Source of the DNA: Russula earlei
Taxonomy: Eukaryota; Basidiomycota; Agaricomycetes; Russulales; Russulaceae
DNA: 64,000 bases
Direction: 5' to 3'
Assembly (NCBI GenBank): GCA_025769875.1
Contig: JAGFNK010000062.1
Coordinates: 62,001-126,000, forward strand
Below, one piece after another: positions 22,726 to 33,650 of the stretch. The position numbers and the translations under genes were made by a program. The notes under the pieces are model-generated. The model had not been told where the DNA came from and made no database searches. It worked only from the letters and a program-made list of their open reading frames with translations. Numbering within the stretch: the stretch's first letter is position 1; the number at the start of each line of letters is the position of its first letter.

Positions 22726-23971
22726 AAATATTTCAAGTGCTGAGTAGGCTCTGTTGCGGCCACAAATTATATTACATAAGTAATGACTTTAGTTGAGCAT
22801 GAAAAATGTGACAAAAAAGGTTAAATAAGGACAGTCTACTCATTCCGGCACAACTTTTGTCAAGACTCACTGTTGAACTATCCAGTTCAAGAGCGAGGGA
22901 TAAGCTCAAAGATGAGTCGATAGACATCCAAGACCGCGTGGGCAAGGGTAGAGTCCAGAGTAGTAACAAATACCAGAGAGGTATTGTTACTGTGAGAGTA
23001 GAGCAATCATGCAGGGAAGAGGCCAGGATAGTCACAAGGGGACGGTCCTTAAAGGAGTATCCCAGGGATGGAGAGTGCCGTAAACAAATGGACAGTCTGA
23101 GGACTGTCCGCTACTTTATTGAGCACTTATATACTACAAGAGAACTGCTAAATAGGGAACAAGTCATAACCTTGTTATCAAGCACAATAGAGTGATGAGT
23201 AAGAAGTCGGAGGATGCTTACTGAGCATGCTCAGTCATGCCAGTAAGCTGCTGAGTAAGAAGACTCTTCTTGATGAGTAAGTAGCTTCCATTGTCCATGT
23301 GTTCACTGCTTTAGTGCACATGCAAGCACCTGATTCATTTCCTGTTAGTTAGTTTAGGGCTGGTCATTTGAGGACTTGTAGTTTGGTTAGGGAATAGTGT
23401 CATCTTATAAGGCCCTTATATAGTTCTATTAGGGTCCTTAGAGTCGACCCCATACTTCTATTAAGGTCCTTAGTATTGCCTTATAGTTCGTTCTATAGTT
23501 ATTAGAGTTGGTCTAATAACACGTTGCAGGGCCTTTGATACTAGGTTAGTGCTTATTGTAGAGTTCCTAGGGTCGTTCCAAAGGGTCCTTAGGAAGGCCC
23601 TAATACTGTCTTTTGTTGCTAGAAGGGTTGCCTTTAAGTGGGGCTTGCTGTATGTTGATTGTGCCGAGAATCGCTCGCGCAACAATGCGCGCGCGATATT
23701 GTGGACACCTCTACTCACCCCTTTTGCTCGTGTGAACAGGGTGACACCATAGAGGCTGGGTTTCCTCCTATAAGGAAGGGTCCTTCAAGGGCCCTCTCCG
23801 GAGAATGGTTCATGACAACTTTTAGCCAGGCTAGGGTAAATGTTGTGCGCGGAATGAGTAGACTGTCCTTATTTAACCTTTTTGTCACATTTTTCATGCT
23901 CAACTAAAGTCATTACTTATGTAATATAATTTGTGGCCGCAACAGAGCCTACTCAGCACTTGAAATATTTT
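22726..23971. mobile_element. Palindromic MITE split by solo LTR A
   Basis: Arms 22726-22847 and 23850-23971 (122 bp each) are almost perfect reverse complements (AAATATTTCAAGTGCTGAG at the outer end). The loop is about 35 bp once the LTR and its duplication are removed. No coding capacity and no secure target duplication of its own. Confidence 0.85.
22858..23817 (-). mobile_element. Solo LTR, family A (960 bp), TSD ACTTT
   Basis: Same family as 12456-13416, opposite orientation; ACTTT at 22853-22857 and 23818-23822. Inserted in the loop of the palindromic MITE. Confidence 0.95.
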
Positions 23972-24374
23972 ACTTTTATTGTCCACTGAGTTGACTATAA
24001 GCAGACTCGACTTATCCCTCCCTGCCTGTTGTGTTTGACTTTCTTGGAATACGGGTGCCAGCTCTTGAAGAACAAAGGACAGTGTTTCCAGCCACAACGG
24101 TCTGCAGGTTTATTCAAAAAAGTAGGTTGCTCAAGCCCAATAAGGAATGCATTGACATCAGGTGACCCAATCTGATGTGGGACTGATGGAATGGTGAAAA
24201 ACTGACTCTCCGAGGCATCTGTTGATTAACAGCTCATTACTAACACTGCCATGATGTTCGGACAGATACCCTGGTTTGGACACTTGAGATCTTTCCCTCG
24301 ATCCAAGCTCAATCAGCATAAAAACTCTCATAGCACTTATTATACTGTATCTTAATGTATCCAATAGATTTTTT
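23972..24374. other. Spacer, no gene recognised
   Basis: Flank of the palindromic MITE followed by unassigned sequence; only short unconvincing frames. Confidence 0.45.
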
Positions 24375-24631
24375 TGTTGAAGTGCAGCCTCAGTGTCACA
24401 GTTTGGTCATACACTCATGTGGCGCATGACGAACGCACGGACATGTATAGTTTGTTTTTTGTTTATTTCCCATCCCTCAGTCTTCTACAATAAGACTGAG
24501 GTTAGTCACACTCTCATTACCTACGTACACAACTAATTACACTTTTTGTAGCACTTGTTATAGGTCAGGATACCCACTTAGTGCAGTCTTCTACAATAAG
24601 ACTGAGCACTCATTATAGATACCTTCCTACA
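24375..24631 (+). repeat. 5' LTR of Copia-1 (257 bp)
   Basis: TGTTGAAGTGCAGCC to CTTCCTACA. It contains two copies of CAGTCTTCTACAATAAGACTGAG-like inverted motifs. The antisense copy at 47943-49057 matches it. Followed at once by the primer binding site. Confidence 0.75.
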
Positions 24632-24645
24632 GATTATGAGACCTG
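24632..24645 (+). promoter_or_regulatory. Copia-1 primer binding site
   Basis: GATTATGAGACCTG directly after the LTR. It resembles the complement of the anticodon stem-loop of initiator tRNA-Met (GGGTTATGAGCCC), the half-tRNA priming mode known for Drosophila copia. Equivalent sites: 36689 and 53187. Confidence 0.6.
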
Positions 24646-24708
24646 GTTGTCTCTAAACAAGCCAAATAACTACATGCACCCAGAATCTCAAAACGTCACA
24701 ACATAGTA

Positions 24709-26671
24709 ATGGCACGAGGCACCAGCACATCCTCACCGCAAGGCGGAAACACCTCCTCCTCAGGAGCCACAACATCAAGCCAAAAAGCCACTGCATGAGA
24801 CTATGATGTCCCTTTTCTTGACAATGAAGGGGCTAAGTTTATGTTCTGGAAGCACCACATTCAAATGGTTCTTGAACTCCGAGAACTCTGGACAGTAGTA
24901 GACGGCACATACACCAAGCCAGACCAAAGTGCAGACCCCACTGCCTTTGATGACTGGTCATACCAAGACTGAGAGGCGTGCGCACAAATCTCCCTCACCA
25001 TATCAGATGAGCCACTAAGCGCTGTCCTCGGAATTAACAATGCTAAAGGTTGCTGGGAAATGTTATGTGCCCACTACAAAGGAAAGGGCGAACAACGCAT
25101 GGCACACCTAATGGAGGAGTTGCTTCGGACCACGCTCTCCGAAGACGAACCACTCAACCCTCAAATCAATAAACTCATACGCGCCTCTTGCACCCTTGCA
25201 AACCTTGGCTTTCCACTTGAAAACAAATTCCTTGCATATGTAGATCTCAACTGACATTGTCACATCCCAAATCCTTGGTGAGGAGCAACGCCACGTGCGT
25301 GCGTCGGGGATTGGTGCCACCGCCTTCTTCGCCAAAGCAGCCAAGAAAGCAAACAGGAAGAATAAACAAGGAGACAAGTCCAAGAAACATTGTACACACT
25401 GCAACATCCGCGGTCACGATGTAAAGGAGTGCCGAAAATTGAAGAAGGAGCAGAAGGCGAAGGGGATGTCGACCACCTCCGCAGGCGCAAAGCCATCCAC
25501 GACTGCGAAGATCGCAGTCGCAGACCCTAGCGAGAGCATAGTACAACTATTCAGTGCCATTGCTGCTGACCCCTCACCATGTGACAATGAAGCATTCGCC
25601 TTCCGAGCACATCACAACTCGTCCACCCAGCACCGCTGGATAGTTGATTCCGGTGCATCGCACACCATGAGCTGCAACCGCAGCTGGTTCTTATCATTCA
25701 CTGCCCTCACACCCCCTACTTGTATTACTCTCGGAGATGACAGTGCCATTCATGCCACTGGTGTCGGACACATTTCCGTCCGCATGCACGCCAATGGAAC
25801 ATGGCACAATGCCATCCTCCAAGATGTTCTTTTCATTCCTGACCTCAACGGCAACCTCCTATCAGTTGCTCACCTCACAAAATGCGGCGCTGATGTCCGA
25901 TTCACTGGAAATGGCTGCCAGCTCTTAAACCAGCAGGGGCACCTCACATGTGATGGGCACCTTCAATGGAACTTATATGTGATGGACATGACAACAGCCA
26001 TCCCGGAAACAGCATACATGATGCATGTCGATGACTTCCCAGCTGAAGGCGAGGACACGCGAGCCACAGTTGAGCGCGCCCTCATCGCTCACAGCACGGC
26101 CTCTAAGGCCAACGCCGAGACCTGGCACTGCCGCCTAGGCCACCTAGACATTGACACTGTGCTATGCATGGCCAGAAAGGGCATGGTCAAGGGCATGGAA
26201 ATAACTGGCACTGCATCATCTACCCCCTGCAAACCCTGCCTCAAAGGCAAGCAAACATGCCACGAAATCCAGAGGTCAACCGACATGTGCGCCATCACAG
26301 TACTCGGCCGTGTGTTCTCTGATGTCTGTGGCAAAATATCCACTCGCTCACACCAAGGCTTCGAATACTTTGTCACTTTCATTGACGATCACTCTCGGAA
26401 GGTGTCTGTTGAGGGATTACACCACAAGAGCGACGTCGCGCGTCACCTGAAGGCGTTCATCGCCCACGCCGAACTTGAAACTGGCCAGCACGTGAAGGTC
26501 CTCCGCAGCGATGGAGGGGGTGAATACACAGGCAACGAGATCACCAAGTACCTTGAGGGCAAAGGCATCAAACAGGAGCTCATGATGCCCCACACCCCAC
26601 AGCATAATGGTGTGGCCGAGCACATGAATTGGACGCTCCTTGACAAGGTCCATGCGATGCTGACCGATGCA
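24709..26671 (+). pseudogene. Copia-1 gag-pol fragment, truncated within integrase
   Basis: Ty1/copia polyprotein. ATG 24709; TGA at 24796-24798, another TGA near 24971, and a deletion of about 65 nt near 25240 (relative to the antisense copy) that shifts the frame. From 25250 the frame is open: zinc knuckle CTHCNIRGHDVKEC, protease WIVDSGASHTMS, GAG-pre-integrase WHCRLGHLDIDTV with CKPC, integrase VFSDVCG, LRSDGGGEYTG, PHTPQHNGVAEHMNW. Coding stops abruptly after MLTDAT at 26671, where LTR B sequence begins. No reverse transcriptase remains. A related antisense copy lies at 42464-44745. Confidence 0.88.
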
Positions 26672-27421
26672 ACATGTCCAGGTAACACTTGATTGCTGTT
26701 ACTTTCCCTTTGTTTGGTTCTCTTTCCATTTATATTCACTTCTTAGTTTCGACTGTGCAATGCTGTGCACCTACTGTGCAGCACAGTTACTTGGTTCTTA
26801 CTCATTCGTGGCCTCATTCCTATGACTCCTACTTATTATGACTCCTACTATACTAGTAGCACAGTCAAAGCACAGCTATTGCTGCGCTTCTCCTGTATAT
26901 ATAAGCTCAGTACTTTGTGACCAAAGCCCTAAGCTTGGTCTCTTGTAGAATCCAACCTACTCTTGTCCAAACATATTCTCCTGCAACCCACTTCACTCTC
27001 ACAAACTTAAACCACAACCACCTCTTCATTTCATCAACTCTCAACACACCATCCACCATCTACTCTTCGCCTTTCCCTTCCTTCCCTAAGAGTCTCTCTT
27101 CACTCCCCTGAGAAGAGCTCTCCTCCTTTAAAACCTACCTTCCTCTACTCTCTCTGCATTGTTCAAGGTCCCCAATGGACTTGAACGCATATAGCTAGTG
27201 GAACCAGCCCTAGTCTATCCCATTACAAACTTACCCTAGCTTCTCAACGGACCGAGTTGTACTAGGAAGGGTCTATTGGCCATAACCTGTTTAGCATAAA
27301 ACACTTCGACTGCTGCAGGGATCCTTACTCATTATACATGGGAACCAGCCCGTTTCTTGAACACCTCGCTATCATCAACTTGTTTTCTGCTTGTGAACTG
27401 ACATGGCTAGTTACCGTGACA
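26672..27421 (+). repeat. LTR B, 5'-truncated
   Basis: Matches LTR B from about its base 140 to its 3' end (TACCGTGACA). The first ~138 bp are missing and Copia-1 is fused in their place at GTCCAGGTAACAC. No target duplication, so this is a rearrangement, not a simple insertion. Confidence 0.88.
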
Positions 27422-28588
27422 CATTCTGTACATTTCACAAGGTAAGTATGATGAGAATGATGATGACAACATCCTCTTAACTCACAGAGATGTCACCTTT
27501 TAGTGCTGTTAGCCACTTGACTGTCACATTGTGAATATACATTATGACATCATGTGTACTTGGCAAGTCAATCTTCCTTGTCTGTGGTTGCATTGAAACT
27601 AAGCAGTTGTGGAATGCAGGTTTGGTGGCAACAGCAAGGGCCTGCGTCACAGTTCATTGTCACCAACTCCTGTCCACATTTGCAAATGTCATACCTGGTC
27701 ATCACAGGCAATAAATTGAGCCACAGCATGTATCACACTGTCTCACATGAATTCAGGCAAATCCTCTTCCATCTTGAGGTGTCTGTCCAATGTTGCCTGC
27801 TTCATTCTCCCCACCTTCAGTTTGGTTTTGGCTGCCTCCATCTGCTTCCACATTGCATGAGGGATCAAAAAATGGTTCTCTGGTATCTGGGCATCTTTAC
27901 ACTTTTGCTTATAGAGTTCATAGTGCTGTCGGACATGAGCACGACAACTTGAGTTGCTACCAATATGGAATGCTTTTTTCTTTCCTTGCCTGGCAACAAA
28001 ATTGTCATCTTCCCTTTTCAATTGTAAGTATCCCTCTTCCACTGGATTAAAGGTACGCTAATACTCACTTGCAGGGCTTACACCATCGTCCACTTAATAT
28101 CTTGTAGGTGTTCCCTTTCATAAATTTGCCAGTTAGCTGGTCTGAGAATATTGTCAACAGGTCTTTGGTGCTGTCTTTGTTCATCACGAGAACCTCTGAA
28201 ATCTTGCTGTGATGTTGCTCCTCAAGATCATTGGGTTCCTAGCATATGAGTGAGTGATTGGCTTCCCTTTTTATAGATGACCACACCTCATCCCTGATGT
28301 TGGTGTCTTCAGAGTCCTCAAAATTGTCACCAATGATGACAGGTTCATCCTCCTCCTCCTCCTCCTCATCATCATCATCATCATCCATCTTCTCACTGAC
28401 CATATGTTTAGCCTTTTTATAAGACTGAGCAGAGGGTACATTATCAGAAATTTCATCACTGCTGCCATCAGATGCTGGTCACTTTGGGCTGATTTGGGGG
28501 GTAGTGCCTTGGAGCCATGGCTGTAGATGTGGACAGGCTTTCTGGTTTGAGCTCCTCTGTTTTCTTTTGTAGCCTTAGATTTGGCCAT
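27422..28588 (-). pseudogene. hAT-family transposase, N-terminal BED-finger half
   Basis: Minus strand, ATG at 28586-28588 (MAKSKATKENRGAQ). A region with a D6/E6 acidic run (28330-28390) follows after a frame change. Then MNKDSTKDLLTIFSDQLTGK and a BED-type zinc finger (GRWCKPCK; intron near 28030-28060; GSNSSCRAHVRQHYELY). Then ENHFLIPHAMWKQM, an intron near 27630-27700, and ALAVATKPAFHNCLVSMQPQ to TVKWLTALKGDIS near 27480. A stop near 28245 and frame changes show decay. The rest of the transposase is cut off by LTR B. It may belong with the same broad hAT group as 8655-11431. Confidence 0.7.
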
Positions 28589-28974
28589 ATGAAGATGTGT
28601 TGGTCCAAGGTCACACTTTTCATACCAGCAAAATACCAACAATGCTGCCTTGTTATTTGTGTTTATTTGGGTGTCTTTGTGCTAGTGTTGGGTATTCAAC
28701 CTCTTGATAGGATCATGTGACAGGTTATAACCAGTCATCTAGTGGTTCAGAGCTTGCCTAAAGATGTGCTCAAACCCATGAAATCTTGACAGAAATCTCA
28801 GGCACACCAGTCTTGACCAGTCTTGACCAGTTTCTAGCTTGCTTGAAAATTGATGTGACTGTGACTGGACATTCTACAATCCAGTTTGACCTTGACTGAG
28901 AGTTCATTCATGATCAGTCAGGTCAGGTTCAGTCAAGCAGTTTTTTGCAGTCAATGTGACCTGACCTGAAGGCA
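28589..28974. other. Spacer with clustered CCAGT/ACTGG motifs
   Basis: Upstream region of the BED hAT gene; about eight CCAGT/ACTGG pentamers between 28730 and 28890, as at 2770-2930. No gene. Confidence 0.4.
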
Positions 28975-29100
28975 CTAGTAAGCAACAGTAAGCAGTAAAT
29001 GAGTAAGCAATCAGTAAGCAAATCAGTAAGCAGCATAAGCAGGAATGAGTAAGCAATCGTAGGTAAGCAAGCAGACAGGAACACAAACTGAGTCCTAACA
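28975..29100 (-). repeat. Truncated LTR D-like remnant
   Basis: On the minus strand starts TGTTAGGACTCAG and contains the TGCTTACT/GATTGCTTACTC array of the LTR D U3. Only the first ~126 bp remain. Confidence 0.65.
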
Positions 29101-30895
29101 CAACAAGGGGAAGGAAGACACCAACTACAGCTACTTGATTGGGTACAGAGCCACCAACTGGAGAAGCAACATAAACTGTGGTTGAAGAATGAAGCCTTGG
29201 TGGTTACAGGCAATGAAGGGACCCACAGGATGTTACTGGAACAGTATCATGACAGTCCCACAGCAGGACACCCTGGGAAAGTGAAGACATTACTGGGAAT
29301 AATGTGATACTACTGGTGGCCCACCATGAGGTGTTTTGTTGAGTGATATGTGGAAGGATGTGCCATTTGTCAAGCTAACAAATCCAACACTCATCCAAGT
29401 TGACCTCCCCTGTATCCCATACCACCAGAAGAAGGGGCTACTCCCTTCTTGGCTGTCAGCATGGACTTTAGTGCAATCATGGTTGGTGACAGTTAGTATA
29501 CTGTCATATTCTTTTGACCTTGACAATTTGACCACAAAGGCATCATCTTGCTTCCTTGCAAGGAAGAAATGGACACAGAAGTGCTAGCACAGCTCTACAA
29601 GGACATAATATTTGTTGAACCGGAACCTGAACGGATCAAAGAAGGTGAAGACCTTCATACAAGGTTCAAGATCCGCTCATAGATGTTACGTGTTAGACAA
29701 AACTTTAGTATATGTGCTTATGGCAATAGGGTTACGCATACTATGCTATCTATCACAAGATGCAGCCTTATGCTGCGTCTAGAATGTTTCCACATCACGT
29801 GTCACTGAATGCGCGATATAGTGGACACCTGTAGTCACCTCTTTTGGACTTAGGAACAGCCCTGCATCATAGAGGTATAAATACCATACATGTAGACAAG
29901 TATACACATCGCTCTACACCCCAATATCACTTGAGCATTAGCACAACCTCTAAGGTGGGTTGCTTGGCCTGTTAGCTGCGCTCTATGCTGTGCCACAATA
30001 TTCCCCTTTGTGGGAGTACCAAGCAAGATCATATCTGATTGCAACAAACTAATAAGTTCCAAGTTCATTAGGGAACTTTGTGACCAGCTGCATATCAAAC
30101 AGAATATCAGCACTGCCTATCATCCTCAGACTGATGGACAATCAGAAAGGACAAATCAGACAATGGAAACATTGCTCAGGATCTTCTGCAACCACCAACA
30201 AGATGATTGGGTGGACTGGCTGCCTCTGGTGCAATACATGATAAACTCTAACATTTCAGAGACAACAAAGCAGTCCTCCTTCTTCTTATGGATGGGTTCT
30301 ACACCCAGAGCACACCAGCCAACTTGGGGAAGCAAGATACCAAGAATAGACAATTGGAAAGTCCAAATCCAGGAAGCAAGATCACAGGCACAAGAAGCAA
30401 TGAAGATTGCTTCCCCAATGTGGAAGCGAAGAAGTAGTTTCCAACCTTATCAGAAAGGAGAAAGGGTATGGCTTGACAGCACCAACCTAAAAACAACACA
30501 TCCTACAGTGAAAACCCAACATGATATGGGCCTTTTGAAATCACAGAAGTGATTAGCCCTGTGACATACAGATTGCATCTCCCTAGCCACTGGAGGATCC
30601 ATAACATGTTTCACATGTCCCTATTGACCCCTTACAAGGAAACCAAGGAACATGGGGCCAATTACACCAATCCAGAAGCAGAAATGGTGGAAGGAGAAGA
30701 GGAATACAAAGTAGCAATGATTTTAGGTTCAAGATGAACTGGAAGGAGGAAACAAATAGAGTATCAAGTCCAGTGGGAAGGGTACTCTGAAGTCCATGAC
30801 TCTTGGGAGCCAGTTGAGAACATCAAAGCAACTAGACTGATAGAGGAATACCACAGAAAGAACCCTGCTGCCATACAGGTTATAAAAGTCCAGTG
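29101..30895 (+). pseudogene. Gypsy-1a pol 3' part: integrase and chromodomain
   Basis: Ty3/gypsy chromovirus remnant. The integrase zinc-binding region (YHDSPTAGHPGKVKTLL, then CAICQANK) is frame-broken. After LTR F is removed (ATATT duplication) the frame rejoins LYKDII to FPFVGVPSKIISD, then TAYHPQTDGQSERTNQTMET with the catalytic Glu, and the C-terminal region. A chromodomain follows (YKVAMILGSR, TGA, then IEYQVQWEGYSEVHDSWEPV), which in chromoviruses directs integration to heterochromatin. TGA at 30735-30737 sits where Arg fits. Gag, protease and RT are missing on the left. Confidence 0.88.
29613..29997 (+). mobile_element. Solo LTR, family F (385 bp), TSD ATATT
   Basis: Same LTR as Copia-3. 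TGTTGAACC to GTGCCACA; ATATT at 29608-29612 and 29998-30002. In the Gypsy-1a integrase. Confidence 0.95.
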
Positions 30896-31060
30896 AAGGA
30901 TGCCCTCTGTTTCCTCACCCCTGCATCATCACTCACACATGTCTCAAACAACCACTAATGAAATCATCCCCCAATCTGACCTCTCTGGAGTAGAGGGGTC
31001 ACATGAAATCATCACTCCTGATGCTTCCCTCCTTGCCTTCTTCCAAGGAATGGATGAACA

Positions 31061-31539
31061 TGTTGAGATCAGCACTGGCCTGAGCCCCAGGTGCATTGTG
31101 ATGCAATCACAACTCTGATGTGTTGATGCGTTGGATCAACCTGGACTGGGCATTACTGGCTTCAGCTCATATGCTGCAGCATGCATTAGAAACACTGATT
31201 AGATGATTTTGGACAATCAGTAGCTAGTTACCACTGATCCTCAGACATACTTAGTGATCCATAATGGTAGTTAGCTGCACTGCACTTGGTGGTGGTCTGA
31301 GGTACTTAAGAATGCCACAAAGCATGTAGATCACTTCAGTTTTGTATCAACTAAACTGAAGTGAGTACTTAGTCTATGATATCTTATCACTCTGTACTGA
31401 TAATGCATTGTAGGTATTGTCTGATAGGTACATATTTAACTTCAGTTTGTATCAACTAAACTGAACTATTGTCTGATAGATCTGCCTGCGATCTTATCAT
31501 CTGCTGCTATCTAATCACATACACTGTGCATCTTCAACA
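31061..31539 (+). mobile_element. Solo LTR, family E (479 bp), TSD GAACA
   Basis: TGTTGAGATCAGC to CTTCAACA; GAACA at 31056-31060 and 31540-31544. A hairpin with stems CTTCAGTT/AACTGAAG lies about 40 nt downstream of the TATA-like ACTTAAG. Confidence 0.94.
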
Positions 31540-32434
31540 GAACACAGCACTGGAGAGGGAGAAGTGGACATGTGCCCCCTTGAATTTGGACCCCTTGCTG
31601 ACCAAGTTGATGTTCAGCCTGGGGACTGGGATGTGACGTCCCCTACCAGTACTCTTGACCAGGATGCCCACCCTGGAGAGCCTTGGGTACAATGGGATGC
31701 TGACAGACACCCCACAGGAATTGACATCCCTGATGGGGAGACTTGGGGCACCAAACTGGCCAGATATGTGGCCTATGGTGTCACCTTGGGAAAACTGAGG
31801 GTGAGGGGGAAGAATGGAGAAGGCCATGGGGACTATGGCGAGATCCTCTGGGCCACCACTTGCTACAACCTCTACAAATATGATCAAGATGAACATGATC
31901 TAGACTGCTTCGACACAAAGAAGCAGTTCGAAGGGCGTTGGAGACAGACCCTCTACCTGCTAGGTGACTATGGGCTGCAGGCAGAGCTCTACCACCTGGA
32001 CCACCTCTATACCCAACAAGAAATGTTGGAAGCTAACTATAAGGTGCTTGAGGAAGAGGAGAAGCAACTGCACTACAAGCTAGGTAAATGCCTGGCCAAG
32101 AAGCAAGGAGTGAAGAGAGACAGGGCCAAGCCAAAGAGAGGATGGTGGCAACCAAAGTACACTTACGTTGCCAGGAGTTTATCAAAGCAGGCTGCAGCCA
32201 GGGAGAAACCCCTCCAGGTGTATGGGCTGAAGAATTCCTCACTAACTACTGGGCTGGACAGCCTATTCCCCCTCTTCCTGTCTTCATCCCCCAGCTGCCT
32301 TTGCCCAGGGGTATGACCCCTCTACCCCAGAACCAGTACCAGCCAGCCCTGCACCTACAACTGTGCAAGGGTATTCTGAGGAGGAGATTGACATCCTCCA
32401 AACCATGTCAACCATGCACCTTCGAGGGAGAGTA

Positions 32435-32950
32435 TGTTAGGATTCTTGTGTTCTCATCTGCTTACCTATGATTGGTGACTCATCTCTGCTTATTCATCTC
32501 TGCTTAGTGATTGCTTGGTGATTTGCTTACTCATTGATCAGTAATTGCTTACTCACGGCTTACTGATAGATGACAGATACTAGGAAAGAATGACTCATGC
32601 GTGAGTCATTTCTGATACTTTCGAATTGTGCTCTACGTTTTTGGATACTACTGGTCCTCAGCTATGTGCACCCAAGTTTATACGAATCAGATCAGCTGTT
32701 GTTGAGATATTGTATAAATACTCTGCTGTACCAAGAAGTCGAGCCTTATGCTCGACTTACTCTCTTACAAGAAACAATTATCTTGTCAACATTCTAAACT
32801 ACAGTCATCGCTCTAAGTGAAAGAGGCCCCTCTCTTTTCTTACATTTATTCTTCCTGAGATAATATCAAAGGATTTGAAGTCTAGTGCTTGAAATAAATC
32901 AAGCAACTCTTTCACTGAGAGTCAGTAACAAGATCAGTCAGATCTTAACA
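32435..32950 (+). mobile_element. Solo LTR, family D (516 bp), TSD GAGTA
   Basis: TGTTAGGATTC to AGATCTTAACA; GAGTA at 32430-32434 and 32951-32955. TATAAATA at 32713-32720, hairpin GTCGAGCCTTATGCTCGAC at 32738-32756. Confidence 0.95.
32591..32608. promoter_or_regulatory. bZIP (Gcn4/AP-1-type) palindrome in LTR D
   Basis: TGACTCATGCGTGAGTCA: two TGACTCA half-palindromes facing each other, about 105 bp upstream of the TATA box. Conserved at 41819-41836, 45072-45089 and 52700-52717, the outer heptamers unchanged in all four. Confidence 0.6.
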
Positions 32951-33650
32951 GAGTAGGATCAGAGGCATCACCAAATCCTTCCCCCCAGAGCTCCATCTAC
33001 TACCACTCCTATAGCAGCAGTGGAGAAGCATCCACAGTGATGGCTGAGTTCATTCCAGAACCTCAGCAACTGAACATGATAGAAGGGAGGAGGAAGAGGA
33101 ACCAATGCAAGTACTGTGGCAAGGTAGGACATTTTAACAAGTATTGTCCACTGCCCCACCAGTATTGCCATGACCGGCTGGCAGCAGACACTGCCTCACA
33201 TTGCCTGCTGCCTCCCTATAATCGTTCCTATATACCCATTAGATCATGCCCTTTTCACTGAGGATGGGAACTGGCACACCCAAACAAGAGGAGGAAGTCT
33301 GACCAAGACAGGGAGGACACTGCTAACCCATGCCTCCTGCAGGTAGTGAAAGGAGAAGGGTCCACAACCCTTCAAGAGCTTTTCACTACATCCCCTCTCC
33401 ACTCCAACACACCTCCGGTCAGGAGGTTACCCAGGGACTCTGATAGACTCCCACAGATCATGTCTCCTTCAGCTGTGGCTGAGGAGTCAGAGGCAATAGT
33501 AGCCTCAGCATTGGCTGCCTAAGAGGCAGCAGAAGAAGGCCAATACACCTTCACCTTGTTGCCTCCTGCCCTTGATGATGATGGCATTGACCCCACCACT
33601 CAATTTTAGAATTGTTGGTGCATAGGACCACCAATCTGAAGGAGGGGTGA

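Larger units (their letters stand above)
30900..33609 (+). pseudogene. Gypsy-1a accessory ORF downstream of pol (zinc knuckle), split by two solo LTRs
   Basis: A separate ORF starting just after pol (ATG 30900, MPSVSSPLHHHSHMSQ), in the position where retroviruses have env. Removing LTR E (31061-31539) rejoins FFQGMDEH to STGEGEVD in frame. Removing LTR D (32435-32950) rejoins MHLRGRV to GSEASPNPS in frame. The middle region (31570-32230) is rich in Trp, Tyr and acids (YGEILWATTCYNLYKYDQDE), followed by a coiled-coil-like stretch (QQEMLEANYKVLEEEEKQLH) and a basic stretch. There is a frame change near 32300. The zinc knuckle CKYCGKVGHFNKYC at about 33105-33150 precedes a second Cys-rich segment. 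No signal peptide or membrane segment, so not an envelope. Possibly a second Gag-like or nucleic-acid-binding protein. A purine-rich tract follows at 33637-33650. Confidence 0.65.

Noticed and set aside
22553..22747. Small Ser/Thr/Glu-rich ORF as a host gene
   Set aside because: No start context, homology or splice support; it runs into the palindromic MITE arm.
25108..25546. Leu/Phe/Cys-rich minus-strand ORFs resembling membrane proteins
   Set aside because: They are antisense to the Lys/Ala-rich Copia-1 gag and arise from complement codons.
26672..27421. Solo LTR B with target duplication
   Set aside because: The first ~138 bp are missing and no flanking duplication exists, so it was annotated as a truncated fragment.
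28271..28642. Open frame with a run of Met then Arg (M6R6)
   Set aside because: It is a shifted frame across a trinucleotide run; the frame consistent with the BED hAT gene reads it as an acidic Asp/Glu run.
28975..29070. AGTAAGCA tandem array, briefly considered as a CRISPR-like or satellite array
   Set aside because: It is the reverse complement of the GCTTACT-rich U3 of LTR D, with irregular spacing and no spacer pattern; also not a prokaryotic genome.
30900..33609. Envelope gene after pol
   Set aside because: The ORF has no signal peptide, membrane segment or fusion motif; the CCHC knuckle points to a Gag-like or nucleic-acid-binding protein.
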